Shown in pieces: positions 6,891 to 16,297 of a DNA stretch of 64,000 nucleotides. How positions within the stretch are numbered: the first letter of the stretch is position 1; the number at the start of each line of letters is the position of its first letter. The position numbers and the translations under genes were made by a program. The notes below the pieces were generated by a model. That model searched no databases. It was not told where the DNA came from and saw only the letters and a program-made list of their open reading frames with translations. This DNA comes from Paenibacillus eucommiae (GTDB lineage: Bacteria > Bacillota > Bacilli > Paenibacillales > NBRC-103111): the NCBI RefSeq assembly GCF_017874215.1, contig NZ_JAGGLB010000023.1:1-64000 (forward strand), in the 5' to 3' direction.

Positions 6891-9800
6891 ATTTAAGCTC
6901 CGATAAATCTGATAGACAGGAGATGAACGATTTGTTGAAAAAGCCGATTTCATTCATATGTTGTTTTATTCTCGTACTATCCATGTTTCAAAACCTTGCT
7001 TTTGCAGCCCCCGAGGCTGAAAGTTCTGGAGCGTCTACAGATATTCCCGATTTTCTGGTTGGCGTGCCTGAGAACGATTGGGTAAAGTTTGAAGAGGACG
7101 AATTCATTCTTTATGATCCTGCAGTAATCGTCGATGACACGAAGGCAACGAATCAGAAGGCTGCGCAACTAGCCGGCAATAAAGTTGATTGGGCGATACA
7201 GCTGCATAGAGCTAGCCTCCCTCAAGAAGGCCAGTGGGAGATCTACGCCAATGTGCGCATAGATCCAGGCATGGCAACGGATGGCGATGCATTTACCACT
7301 GGTCATGTTTCAATTGATCTAAATGGTCAGGTACATTCAGAAATAAATAATTCAAGTCTTTCTACCTATTCAGACGGGGAATACCATTATGTGAAATTCC
7401 CGTGGATCTATGAATTTGATCCAAATAAGAACGTTCAATATTATTTCTTGGCGAGTTTAGCAGCCAATTTATATGTGGATCAAATAATTTTGGTCAAAAA
7501 AGCGTCTGAAGAACCGGAAGAGCTTCCGGATTTCCTGGTTGACGTGCCTGAGAGCGACTGGGTGAAGTTCGAAGAGGATGAATTAATTCTCTATGATCCA
7601 GCGATAATTGTCGATGACACGAAGGCAACGAATCAGAAGGCTGCGCAACTAGCCGGAAATAAAATAGATTGGGCGATACAGCTACATAGAGCTAACCTCC
7701 CTAAGGAAGGCCAGTGGAAAATTTATGCGCATATGCGGATTGATCGTGGATCAGCAAACGCAGGCAATGCATTTAACTATGGGATAATATATCCTCCCGA
7801 TGTGTATAAGGCATCGATGAAATTTTCATCCTATGAGGATGAGGAATATCATTATGTTGAATTCCCATGGCTATATGAATTTGATCCGAATCTAGCCTAT
7901 CAATACGTGTGGTTTTCTACGGACGGCACTTCAATTGAAAACTTGTATGTGGATCATATAATTGCAGTCAAACATACACCAGAAGAACAGCTTCCGGATT
8001 TTTTGGCCGGTGTGCCGAAAAGTAATTGGCTGAAAATAGAAGAGGATCAATTTGTTATTGATAGTCCAGCAGAAATTATCGTTGATCAGGAGGCCGCGAA
8101 TCAAAAGTCTGTACGAATAGCCGGTAATATTGAAGATCGGGTCATACAGGTGCCGAGATCAGCGCTGCCTACTGAAGGCCAGTGGAAAATTTATGCCAAT
8201 GTACGGATTGAACGCGGAACGTCGCAAATTGGAGATCCGTTATTAAACTACGGAATATCTTCGTCGAATCCACAGTCGAGACAAATGAATCTTACGGCCT
8301 CTACGGATGAGGAGTATCATTACATCCAATTCCCATGGATATATGAATATAATTCAAATGAGGAGTTCCAATCGATTTGGTTCTCTACTCAAGGCGCTAC
8401 AATTAACAACCTGTATGTAGATCAGATTATCGCTGTCAAATTTGAGCCTGAAGTGCCTGTAGAAAAACCGGATTTTCTTAACGGCGTGCCCGAGAACGAT
8501 TGGGTAAACATGGAGGAGGATCAATTCCAACTGGCAGATCCGGCTGAAGTCGTCAGTGACGCGAACACATGGAATCAAAGTGCAGTTAAGCTGTCCGGAA
8601 ATACGAACATCCAGGCGATTAGGCTGCCCGCACTGGCATTGCCTTCCGCGGGGAAATGGAAGCTGTATGCCAATGTTCGCACCGAGACGGGATTAACGTC
8701 TGGCACAAAGGCATTCCAAGTCGGCATCTATCCTTCTGAGTCAATCGGAACGCCGATCAGCCGAGCGCCTCTGTCCGACGGCGAGTATCATTACGTCGAA
8801 GTACCTTGGATTTATGATGCCGATCCACAAGCAGAGGCGCAATATTTGTATTTCAATACGGAAGGCGCTTTCATCGAAAATTTGTACGTAGACCGGATTA
8901 TCGCCGTAAAATATGAAGAAAACGAAACGGAGTCCGTAACGATTGTGGATAACGGCACGGTCCATGCCGTCATTGTTTATCCCGAACAAGCAGATCAGCA
9001 AATAGTTAAGGCAGCGCTTACCTTGCAAAATTATATCGAACGATCGACAGGTGCCAAACTGCCCGTGATGTCCCGCGATTGGGCGTTGACAGACCCGAAC
9101 GGAGTCGCTCGCATCAATGTAGGCTACAGCATGGAGGCTCGTCATCGGGATCTGCTTGATCCGATGAAGGATGATGGTTTTATCATCGATACGCAAAACT
9201 CATCAATTACGATTATCGGGCCTATGGAGTGGGGAACGGAATTCGGCGTCTATCGCTTCTTGGAACAGTTTGCGGGCGCTGTCTGGCTCCTGCCGGGTCC
9301 TGATGGCGATGATGTAGTCCAGCAACGCACGATTACTGTGCCAGTGGGACTTATTCAAGACGAGCCGGCGGTTATCGCGCGTCATTTCTTCGGCACGGAC
9401 GAATCATATGGCCTGCATATTTATGCCGAATGGGCTCGACGCAATGGCATGCATGACAGCTTGAGCTTCCATCATAACTTAAGTACGTTGTTTGATCCTA
9501 ACGTATTCAGCGACCATCCAGAATATTATCCAGGCGGAGTACTGCCAACGCATCCTTATGAATGGCAGCCTTGTTTCAACGATGCCACTGCATCAGCAGC
9601 GGTGGACCGCATCGTACAATACTTCGAGAATAATCCGAAAGCGATCTCCTATTCGCTCGGGACGAACGACAGCATTAACTATTGCGAGGCAAATCCGAAT
9701 CATCCAAATTATCCAAATAAGACTAACTCAATGGGCCGAGTCGATATGTCCAATATTTACTACGCTTGGGTCAACAAAGTGGCGGAAGGCGTTACGGAAT

Positions 9801-12800
9801 ACGATAACGGGAAGTTTTCGGATAAATATTTCGGGCTGCTCGCCTATTTGAACGTTATTGATCCTCCGACAGGGTTCACCTTGCATGAGAATGTCGTTCC
9901 GTATATTACGGTTGATCGCATGATATGGGGAGATGACGATGCGAAGGCGGCGGATCATGCCTTAACCGAAGCTTGGACGGCGGTCGCATCCAATATCGGA
10001 TTTTACGATTATATTTACGGCTCCTTATATCATGTGCCTCGAATCTATATGCATACGATGGCAGATGTGTATCAATACGCGAGCAATAACAAAGTCATCG
10101 GACATGTCGGGGAGCTGTTCCCTAACTTCGGAGGAGAAGGTCCGAAACCTTGGGTTATGGCCAAGCTGCAATGGGATCCAAATCAAGATGTAGACGAGTT
10201 GATGCACGAATGGTTCGTGAGAGCCGTGGGCGAGGATGCTGCTCCTTATATGGCTGAATACTACGCCATCTGGGAAAATTTCTGGACCCAACGCATTTTC
10301 GAGACAGATTGGTATTTGGATTGGGCGAATCAGGATGTCAGGACAAATTTCCTACCTTTTCACGACTATCGTTATCTTGGAGACGTAACGGAGGAAGAAC
10401 TAACAACGGCGCGCGCATTGATGGAACAGGCAGTCGATAAGGCAACTGCAGGAAAGCAAAAGGTTCGAGCGGAGCTGATGATGCTGTCGTTCGAATACTA
10501 TGAAGCAACGGCGCTTTCCTTTCCGAGAACTTCGGCTGCAGTGCCGGCCGATGAAGATGAAGCTTGGCACGATCTAGCGTTCATCAAGAACAGCTATGCG
10601 TATGCAAAGAAACGCATAGAGCTACGCGAGTCGTTCAGAGGCGATCCCATCTTGGAAATGTCGGATTATTTAGACGCGGCGAAGTGGGATGGCATTCAAT
10701 TCAAGATGATCGACGCTTTGCTTCAGTATTTAAATAACAATCCCGGGGTTGCCGACGTAGCTAAAGAGTTGAATTCCTTCTTGGAACAGATCAGCTATAA
10801 GGAATACAGCGCAATGGCGGTTAAAACTTCGGCAAGCAAGCAGGACATCTTAAACTCGCTCGATTTCGCTTCCGGTCCTTGGACGGATGCCGAACCATTT
10901 TCTGATTTCCTTGTGATGAGTCAGCGTACGCCTCCTCCGGTTGACACCCATGTGTATTTGCTGTGGGACGAGGATTACTTATATGTCGGTTATGAGAATA
11001 TAGATAGCGAAATCATGACAGATAAAGTGAAGATCAGCAATGAAATTGTCAACGGCTGGTGGAAGAGCGGGGGAGACGATTCAGTCGAAACCTTCATCGC
11101 GAAAGATAACGCAAGCGCTTATTATGGCTATATGACGAATCCGCTCGCCAAGAATTTGATCTATCATTTGGAGCCTCAGTCGAGTCCGGCGTTTCAATCG
11201 AAGCTGGGCATCGAGAGCAATGCCGCAATTGATCAAGATCGCTGGAACGTGGTGCAAGCCATTCCTTTCGACATGATCGGCGTCAACCCTAATGAAACAA
11301 AAAACTTGCTGGGTCATTTCTTCCGGAATTATCACGGTCATTCGGTGTTTATCGGTTGGGCGGGAAGCCAGCCTTGGCGCGCCGATCAGTTCCATACGAT
11401 TTATTTGCAGCAAGATACCCCTCCGATCTTGACGCATGCTGAAACGCCTGCAATCACGACACAGCCGCAAGATCGAACGGTAAACAATGGAGCCAGCGTT
11501 ACGTTGACGGTAAACGCCAGTGTTAGTCAAGGAACGCTAAGCTATCAGTGGTACAGCAACTCGTCTAATAGCACAGATGGCGGCACAGCCATTGATGGAG
11601 CGATTCAAGCATCATATCAAGTACCGACAGCAAGCTCTGGAGTCAAGTACTACTATGTGATCTTAACGAATACGGATGACAGCGCAACGGGCAATACGAC
11701 CGCAACGGCCGTCAGCAGCATCGCGAAAGTGACGATCAATGCCGTATCCGGCTCAGGAAATACTACAACGACGGAACAGACGAAACCGGAAACGTCTAAC
11801 AACGAGATAGAGATCAGCGTTAACGGCAAATCGGAAAGATTGGGAACGGCAACGACCGCGAACCAGAATGGTCAAACCGTTATCACGGTAGTTGTCGATC
11901 AGGACAAACTGGAAAGCAAGCTTGCTTCGGAAGATCAACAGATAAAAGTAACGATTCCGGTACAAGCTAATGCCGGTGCGGTGATTGTTAAACTCAATGG
12001 TAAATCGATTAAGCATCTGGAGAACAAACAAGCGACTATAGAGATCCAAACCGAGCGCGGAACGTATACGTTGTCTGCGCAGCAAATCGGCATGGATGCG
12101 ATAGCAGCTCAGTTAGGCCAATCGGTTTCCCTGAAAGACATCTGGATTCAGATAGAAATCGCCGCTTCAACAGCCGACATGACCCGACTGATTGAAAGTG
12201 CAGCGAACCAAGGACTATTCGAAATCGTCGTTCCGCCGATCAATTTTACCGTCAAATACAGTTATGGGGATACGACGTATGAAGTTACGAACTTCAATAG
12301 GTATGTGGAGCGTATGATCGTCATTCCGGATAATGTTGACCCCGACAACGTCACGACGGCTATCGTTGTTGAAGCAGACGGAGCAGCGCGTCATGTTCCG
12401 ACCACAATCGTGCGCATTGACGGTAAATACTATGCGAAAGTAAGCAGTTTGACCAACAGCACGTACGCACTGATCAAAAATTCGATTGTATTCCGCGATA
12501 CGCCGAATCATTGGGCAGAAGCAGCCATTCAAGACGTCGGTTCGCGCATGATCATTAACGGAATCGGCGATCAGCTGTTCGATCCCAACCGAGAGATTAC
12601 GCGGGCCGAATTTGCCGCAATCGTTGTTCGCGGTTTGGGAATCAAGCCGGACAATAGTACATCGGCATTCTCCGATGTGAAATCGACGGATTGGTATGCA
12701 AGCGTCGTTCGTGCAGCTGTCTCTTACGGCTTGATGAATGGACTCGAAGACGGAACTTTCCGGCCAAATGACCGCATCACTCGCGAACAAGCAATGACTG

Positions 12801-13051
12801 TAATTGCCAGAGCGATGTCGATCACCAACTTGAAAGCGAAGCTCGAGTCTAAGACACCGGAGGAGAAGCTCAAGCCCTATCAAGATGCTGACACCGTTGC
12901 CCAATGGGCGAAGATCAGTATCGCCGAATGTATCGAAGCAGGTATCGTATCCGGCAGAAGCAGCAGCATCCTAGCCCCCAAAGCATCTATGACAAGGGCT
13001 GAGGTCGCCGTGATCATTCAAAAACTGCTGCAAAAATCAGAACTGATCTAA
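6887..13051 (+). CDS. Giant SLH-anchored DUF4838 glycan-active protein
   Basis: A 2054-residue secreted protein. A signal peptide (KKPISFICCFILVLSMF, cleavage after AFA) is followed by four tandem beta-rich repeats of about 155 residues (about 51-681), each opening DFL-x-GVP-x-x-(D/N)W and ending YVD-x-II-x-VK. Then come a GH67 N-terminal-like domain (about 683-830), a DUF4838 core with the motif ND-x4-CE (Asn927, Asp928, Cys933, Glu934), a helical part, a CBM9-like beta domain (VYLLWDEDYLYVGYE), an Ig-like domain (about 1520-1610) and three SLH domains from about 1868 that would bind secondary wall polymer. DUF4838 proteins, as I recall, include the founders of GH163 (endo-beta-N-acetylglucosaminidase), so Glu934 is a candidate acid. 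The actual start may be TTG 6932, nine bases after AGGAG, rather than ATG 6887. Repeats 1 and 2 share long identical DNA, a sign of recent duplication. Confidence 0.9.
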   Translation: MNLSSDKSDRQEMNDLLKKPISFICCFILVLSMFQNLAFAAPEAESSGASTDIPDFLVGVPENDWVKFEEDEFILYDPAVIVDDTKATNQKAAQLAGNKVDWAIQLHRASLPQEGQWEIYANVRIDPGMATDGDAFTTGHVSIDLNGQVHSEINNSSLSTYSDGEYHYVKFPWIYEFDPNKNVQYYFLASLAANLYVDQIILVKKASEEPEELPDFLVDVPESDWVKFEEDELILYDPAIIVDDTKATNQKAAQLAGNKIDWAIQLHRANLPKEGQWKIYAHMRIDRGSANAGNAFNYGIIYPPDVYKASMKFSSYEDEEYHYVEFPWLYEFDPNLAYQYVWFSTDGTSIENLYVDHIIAVKHTPEEQLPDFLAGVPKSNWLKIEEDQFVIDSPAEIIVDQEAANQKSVRIAGNIEDRVIQVPRSALPTEGQWKIYANVRIERGTSQIGDPLLNYGISSSNPQSRQMNLTASTDEEYHYIQFPWIYEYNSNEEFQSIWFSTQGATINNLYVDQIIAVKFEPEVPVEKPDFLNGVPENDWVNMEEDQFQLADPAEVVSDANTWNQSAVKLSGNTNIQAIRLPALALPSAGKWKLYANVRTETGLTSGTKAFQVGIYPSESIGTPISRAPLSDGEYHYVEVPWIYDADPQAEAQYLYFNTEGAFIENLYVDRIIAVKYEENETESVTIVDNGTVHAVIVYPEQADQQIVKAALTLQNYIERSTGAKLPVMSRDWALTDPNGVARINVGYSMEARHRDLLDPMKDDGFIIDTQNSSITIIGPMEWGTEFGVYRFLEQFAGAVWLLPGPDGDDVVQQRTITVPVGLIQDEPAVIARHFFGTDESYGLHIYAEWARRNGMHDSLSFHHNLSTLFDPNVFSDHPEYYPGGVLPTHPYEWQPCFNDATASAAVDRIVQYFENNPKAISYSLGTNDSINYCEANPNHPNYPNKTNSMGRVDMSNIYYAWVNKVAEGVTEYDNGKFSDKYFGLLAYLNVIDPPTGFTLHENVVPYITVDRMIWGDDDAKAADHALTEAWTAVASNIGFYDYIYGSLYHVPRIYMHTMADVYQYASNNKVIGHVGELFPNFGGEGPKPWVMAKLQWDPNQDVDELMHEWFVRAVGEDAAPYMAEYYAIWENFWTQRIFETDWYLDWANQDVRTNFLPFHDYRYLGDVTEEELTTARALMEQAVDKATAGKQKVRAELMMLSFEYYEATALSFPRTSAAVPADEDEAWHDLAFIKNSYAYAKKRIELRESFRGDPILEMSDYLDAAKWDGIQFKMIDALLQYLNNNPGVADVAKELNSFLEQISYKEYSAMAVKTSASKQDILNSLDFASGPWTDAEPFSDFLVMSQRTPPPVDTHVYLLWDEDYLYVGYENIDSEIMTDKVKISNEIVNGWWKSGGDDSVETFIAKDNASAYYGYMTNPLAKNLIYHLEPQSSPAFQSKLGIESNAAIDQDRWNVVQAIPFDMIGVNPNETKNLLGHFFRNYHGHSVFIGWAGSQPWRADQFHTIYLQQDTPPILTHAETPAITTQPQDRTVNNGASVTLTVNASVSQGTLSYQWYSNSSNSTDGGTAIDGAIQASYQVPTASSGVKYYYVILTNTDDSATGNTTATAVSSIAKVTINAVSGSGNTTTTEQTKPETSNNEIEISVNGKSERLGTATTANQNGQTVITVVVDQDKLESKLASEDQQIKVTIPVQANAGAVIVKLNGKSIKHLENKQATIEIQTERGTYTLSAQQIGMDAIAAQLGQSVSLKDIWIQIEIAASTADMTRLIESAANQGLFEIVVPPINFTVKYSYGDTTYEVTNFNRYVERMIVIPDNVDPDNVTTAIVVEADGAARHVPTTIVRIDGKYYAKVSSLTNSTYALIKNSIVFRDTPNHWAEAAIQDVGSRMIINGIGDQLFDPNREITRAEFAAIVVRGLGIKPDNSTSAFSDVKSTDWYASVVRAAVSYGLMNGLEDGTFRPNDRITREQAMTVIARAMSITNLKAKLESKTPEEKLKPYQDADTVAQWAKISIAECIEAGIVSGRSSSILAPKASMTRAEVAVIIQKLLQKSELI

Positions 13052-13065
13052 CTATAAGTCAACAG

Positions 13066-13111
13066 GAAACGGCAGACATCCTACCATTCAGGCGGGTGTC
13101 TGCCGTTTTCA
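13066..13111 (+). terminator. Rho-independent terminator of the giant gene
   Basis: A 12-base perfect stem (AAACGGCAGACA with TGTCTGCCGTTT) starts 15 bases after the stop codon and ends in a T-rich tail. Confidence 0.8.
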
Positions 13112-13233
13112 TTGGAACAATGCGGTTGGAATCATTCTATAACCCTATCTTTCACAAGCATTTCAGACTGGAACTTGGCACGCATATATCAAAGCTAACG
13201 GGCAGGATAACTCAATTGATTCTCTTTCTCTGC

Positions 13234-13555
13234 TTACTGTTTTACAAAATAAATTTTATCTACATACACCGCAAACACGTTTGATGAATTATCTGCTGGC
13301 CAGATATAAGCGTATTGATTGTTGGTTCGCGTCGTAATTCAAGTCATCGGCATATTTAATTTTAACTACCGCGTAGAGATCGTAAGTTCCACAGGGAACA
13401 ATTTGGTTTTTATTCCAAGACCATTGAATATCCCTTCCATTAGTAGCTCCTATAATCTTAAAAGCTGTTTTTCCGTCCAATGCTGATACGTCGGAATTAT
13501 TTTTACTAGCTCCGCTACAGTTAATGCTATTCTTGATTTGGTTGTAAATGAAAAT
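13234..13555 (-). pseudogene. Broken C-terminal fragment of a repeat-domain surface protein
   Basis: On the minus strand the frame from about 13555 reads YNQIKNSINCSGASKNN, then ALDGKTAFKIIGATNG and GTYDLYAVVKIKYADD. It then runs out of frame near 13320. A one-base shift restores QYAYIWPADNSSN and VYVDKIYFVKQ followed by TAA at 13236-13234. The ending matches the C-terminal strand of the 155-residue repeats of the neighbouring giant protein (YQYVWFSTDGTS, NLYVDHIIAVKH). It is therefore the last domain of a lost DUF4838-type gene, frameshifted and with no start. A TAA closes the frame upstream. Confidence 0.65.
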
Positions 13556-13716
13556 TTAAAAATAGACGGTTTAGAAATTGGTTCTGCTTTGGGTATGAAG
13601 TATATTGGAAAATTTGATTCTGAATGAAATTAATTACTTACTTATGGAATTAATATTTTCGACTAACGAACAACTCCGATTGTCTGGAGGACGTTTACTT
13701 GTGGGAGGTGGACAAA
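13556..13716. other. Intergenic stretch with a plus-strand gene-end remnant
   Basis: On the plus strand an open frame from about 13490 to TGA at 13627 reads NAILDLVVNENLKIDGLEIG and ends KYIGKFDSE. It has no start codon, so it looks like the tail of a lost plus-strand gene. I do not recognise the family. Confidence 0.3.
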
Positions 13717-13794
13717 ATGCGGGACGCAGGTCAAAATAGCTGTACTGGCATCAATGCAAATAAACTTGTTAAGAAAAGATGGTGGCCCTTTTGA
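13717..13794 (+). CDS. Possible 25-codon ORF coupled to a small membrane gene
   Basis: ATG 13717 follows a very good GGGAGGTGG ribosome site. The 25-residue peptide ends KKRWWPF with TGA at 13792-13794. That stop overlaps a TTG (13791) in the frame of the next small membrane protein, a coupling arrangement. No homologue is known to me. Confidence 0.35.
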   Translation: MRDAGQNSCTGINANKLVKKRWWPF

Positions 13795-13973
13795 AAAGAG
13801 TCTTATTTTCCATAGGCATGTCATCAATGATCATTATGGGAGGTTCGTTTCTAATTCGGCTTTTTCGAGATGGGGATTTTCGCAGTGTTGAAGGTACAGC
13901 TGCTCTTGTTGGTATTTTACTATTTACGGGTAGTTTTTTTGTTAAAGGTGGAGGAAAGACGGGTCCTTCTTGA
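13779..13973 (+). CDS. Small two-helix membrane protein, unknown function
   Basis: A 64-residue frame (60 residues if it starts at TTG 13791, overlapping the stop of the preceding mini-ORF). It has two hydrophobic segments, VLFSIGMSSMIIMGGSFLI and GTAALVGILLFTGSFFV, joined by a charged RLFRDGDFRSVEG loop, and a lysine/glycine tail. It would sit in the cytoplasmic membrane. I do not recognise a family. The gene is flanked by decayed sequence on the left and a repeat copy on the right, so it could also be a relic. Confidence 0.45.
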   Translation: MVALLKRVLFSIGMSSMIIMGGSFLIRLFRDGDFRSVEGTAALVGILLFTGSFFVKGGGKTGPS

Positions 13974-14108
13974 TAAAGGAGTATAGGGTTAAAATGTTTG
14001 GATTGTGTTAATTGTAAAAATTACAAATTTCCTTTGTGATCACTATCCCTTTCGGTCAGGAAACAGACGCCCGCTGGCTGTCTGTTGGGAAGGGCTTGTT
14101 CTGACCTT

Positions 14109-14211
14109 TATAGCTGAAAGAGGGAAGAGCTGCCCTGAACCCACAGCCCTTCCCTCCCCACGCGCCCAAATCTCGAACAAGTACCATCAAAGGACGCCGC
14201 AAGGTGTCTTT
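14109..14211 (-). repeat. Short inverted copy of the intergenic module-A repeat
   Basis: Read on the minus strand it begins with the module-A signature CTTGCGGCGTCCTTTGATGG, continues with GGAGGGAAGGGCTGTGGG, and ends with CTTCCCTCTTTCAGC. The central hairpin present in other copies (17139, 43411, 60116) is missing. It lies between two gene 3' ends and its remaining hairpin could serve as a terminator. Confidence 0.6.
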
Positions 14212-14227
14212 TGAACTTAGCCGGTAT

Positions 14228-15094
14228 TTACGCTTCTTCCCACAGCCGGCGCACATTCGCCAGGTTAATACGGGAAGCAAGCAAGCAGTCTTCTTGTCCT
14301 TCAAACTCAATTGACAAATGACCATCATATCCAGCTTCCTTCAGCACGCGAACCGTCGCCGCAAGATCAAGGTCGCCGTAACCGCAGATTGCGCCGCGCA
14401 GCCAATAGCCGCCTGCACTTGGGAACCAGCCTTCACCTGGCTGCTTGCTGGAAAGACGGCGGTAGAAGTCCTTAAAGTGAACGAACGAAGCAATTTCTAC
14501 ATTACGCTTAACGCCAAGCAGAGGATCTTCATCGGCACACCAGAAGTTGCCTACATCAAGAGTCGTGCGGAAATTCTCGCGGTCCACCACTTTTACCAGA
14601 CGGTTTACCCGTTCGCTCGCCTGAATATAGTAGCCGTGATTCTCAACACTGGTCATAATGCCGAACTGTGCGGCATAATCAGCCACTGCACGGCATCCTG
14701 CCGTCAACACAGGTAAATCCGACTCAAAGCGGCTCAGTGAGCGGTCTTCATCAATTGCCGCATACGCAACGTCAAAACGCATATTACGTACACCCAGCTT
14801 TGACGCGATATCCACATGCAGCTTGACCCGATCAATCTCCTGCTGCTGAGCCTCCGCTCCATCCTGCAGGAAATTCGCTCCGATTAAGTATCCGGAAAGC
14901 TCTATGCCCGCCTGTTCGGCAGCATCCCGGATCTGCCCAATCAATTCTGGGGTTTCAATTAAATCATATCCTGCTGGCACGATTTCAATATGTTCTCCAC
15001 CATGCTCGGCAACCCATTTCACAGCATCTACAATGGTCAATCTTCCATCTGCTATCGCCTGATATAAACTGTAAGAACTTAGTCCCAACTTCAT
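14228..15094 (-). CDS. Sugar phosphate isomerase/epimerase (AP-endonuclease-2 TIM barrel)
   Basis: A 288-residue xylose-isomerase-like TIM barrel (PF01261). It opens KLGLSSYSLY. The expected metal ligands are visible as Glu in SVENHG, Asp in TTLDVGNF, His in FVHFKDFY and Glu in LSIEFEGQED. This arrangement is seen in inositol-catabolism and hydroxypyruvate or ketose epimerases, and the substrate cannot be fixed from sequence. ATG 15094 is preceded by GGAGGT at good spacing. It stands alone, with about 385 bases before the next plus-strand gene. A repeat copy follows its stop at 14211 and may contribute to termination. Confidence 0.88.
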   Translation of the reverse strand: MKLGLSSYSLYQAIADGRLTIVDAVKWVAEHGGEHIEIVPAGYDLIETPELIGQIRDAAEQAGIELSGYLIGANFLQDGAEAQQQEIDRVKLHVDIASKLGVRNMRFDVAYAAIDEDRSLSRFESDLPVLTAGCRAVADYAAQFGIMTSVENHGYYIQASERVNRLVKVVDRENFRTTLDVGNFWCADEDPLLGVKRNVEIASFVHFKDFYRRLSSKQPGEGWFPSAGGYWLRGAICGYGDLDLAATVRVLKEAGYDGHLSIEFEGQEDCLLASRINLANVRRLWEEA

Positions 15095-15329
15095 AATAAA
15101 TACCTCCAGACCTCATAAGGCCGCTAATTTTCGTAAATAACAACCTCAAGATACCACATTACGATTAGTGAAGGAATGAATATTATAGCTAAGTACATGG
15201 ACTATACGTTCAATACATATTTATCCAAGGGTTTCTAGCCCTCAAAAATAGATTCAACCATTATTTAACAACATTTTTAAAATATCATCAATAATTAACT
15301 CGTTTGCTTTGGTTCACACTTTACAACTA

Positions 15330-15358
15330 TTGACACCTCCAAAGATGTGGGGTATAGT
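15330..15358 (+). promoter_or_regulatory. Strong sigma-A promoter
   Basis: TTGACA (15330-15335) and TATAGT (15353-15358) are separated by exactly 17 bases. Transcription should begin near 15365 and run through the attenuator hairpin at 15395-15444 into the secreted-protein gene. Confidence 0.7.
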
Positions 15359-15394
15359 AGACAAAAATAATCGAATCTGTACCACTTACGATGG

Positions 15395-15444
15395 AAGCAC
15401 CCGTAAGAATAGGCGAATAATGCCTTTCTTGCAGGTGCTTTTTT
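15395..15444 (+). terminator. Leader hairpin, possible transcription attenuator
   Basis: AGCACC at the base pairs with GGTGCT, and an upper stem pairs GTAAGAATAGGC with GCCTTTCTTGC. Six Ts follow. It sits between a strong promoter and the ribosome site of the downstream gene. CTTACG at about 15385-15390 can pair with the CGTAAG inside the hairpin, which would give an alternative fold. I do not recognise a named riboswitch. It could instead simply terminate upstream readthrough. Confidence 0.55.
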
Positions 15445-15481
15445 GCTGTGCAGATTCCGACTACAAGCTTGGAGGAGGAAC

Positions 15482-16297
15482 ATGATGAAGATGGATAAAA
15501 GGATAGTGGTATTGCTTTTTTCGCTTACGCTCATGGTGACTGCTTTCGTGCCAACGGCTGCTGCAATCGAATTTACGGCAGCGGTCAAAACAGCCCTCGA
15601 CAAAACGACAGCCGCCGCAAACAGCGCGACGGCTAGTAAAATTAACACACTGTATAGCGAGCTTATCACCTTGCAGACGCAGGATCGGAGTTGGGATGAT
15701 AAAATTAAGGCCATTCATTACAAGAACGAAGAGGCCATCATCCTGCTGCGCAAACAAATCAAACTAATTGATGCGGAGAAGCTGAGCAAGCTCGAGATCC
15801 AGGTCAATCAGACACGTGAACGCTACAAGCCCTTATTTGCCCTCAGCACCTCTATTAATCAACAAATTAAGACCGCCAAGTCTCTAAAAAACAAAAATCT
15901 GAATACCTTCCTGCAAGCCCAGGCAACTAGTATAAAAATCGCGGTTCAACTAGCCAGGCAGGATATAAAAGCAAAAGAGAGTGCGTTAAAATCAGCCAAA
16001 GACAGCACCGCCAAAACGATCAAACGCCTTCGCGGAATGCTGGCTGAGACCGATCCAATCCATGTACAAATCAAAGCCGAACGAAGCAAGATCACTGTTC
16101 CCAAAAAAAATATATCCACCGAATGGAAAAACTTTAACCAAGCTATCAAAAAAAGCAATGCAACAAGCTCGTTAAATTCCCTGACAAGTCTCGTAACCCA
16201 TTCACGTCAAGTCAACGGATATAAGCAAAAAATCCATACACTGGAATTAAAAATCGGCGATATAATCATAGCCGCAAGAGCGCAGCTACCAAAGTGA
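15482..16297 (+). CDS. Secreted alpha-helical protein of unknown function
   Basis: A 271-residue protein with a clear signal peptide (DKRIVVLLFSLTLMVTAFV, cleavage after TAAA). The mature part is almost wholly helical and coiled-coil-like, rich in lysine, alanine and glutamine, with long runs such as KLSKLEIQVNQTRERYKPL. The frame is open upstream, but ATG 15482 sits behind GGAGGAGG and starts the signal peptide, so it is the real start. Similar small helical secreted proteins of Paenibacillus have no assigned role. Expression appears to be driven by the promoter at 15330 and may be limited by the leader hairpin at 15395. No cysteines or recognisable catalytic motif were seen. Confidence 0.75.
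   Translation: MMKMDKRIVVLLFSLTLMVTAFVPTAAAIEFTAAVKTALDKTTAAANSATASKINTLYSELITLQTQDRSWDDKIKAIHYKNEEAIILLRKQIKLIDAEKLSKLEIQVNQTRERYKPLFALSTSINQQIKTAKSLKNKNLNTFLQAQATSIKIAVQLARQDIKAKESALKSAKDSTAKTIKRLRGMLAETDPIHVQIKAERSKITVPKKNISTEWKNFNQAIKKSNATSSLNSLTSLVTHSRQVNGYKQKIHTLELKIGDIIIAARAQLPK

Noticed and set aside
12215..12904. 229-codon minus-strand ORF inside the giant SLH gene
   Set aside because: It is entirely antisense to well-supported SLH and beta-domain coding sequence, with no recognisable motif.
14056..14328. Minus-strand ORF across the repeat and isomerase 3' end
   Set aside because: It is out of frame with the isomerase, and the rest is the module-A repeat.
15361..15450. Candidate known riboswitch (c-di-GMP, preQ1, SAM)
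   Set aside because: The conserved core sequences of those classes are absent; only a promoter, hairpin and T-run are visible, so it is reported as an attenuator-like leader.
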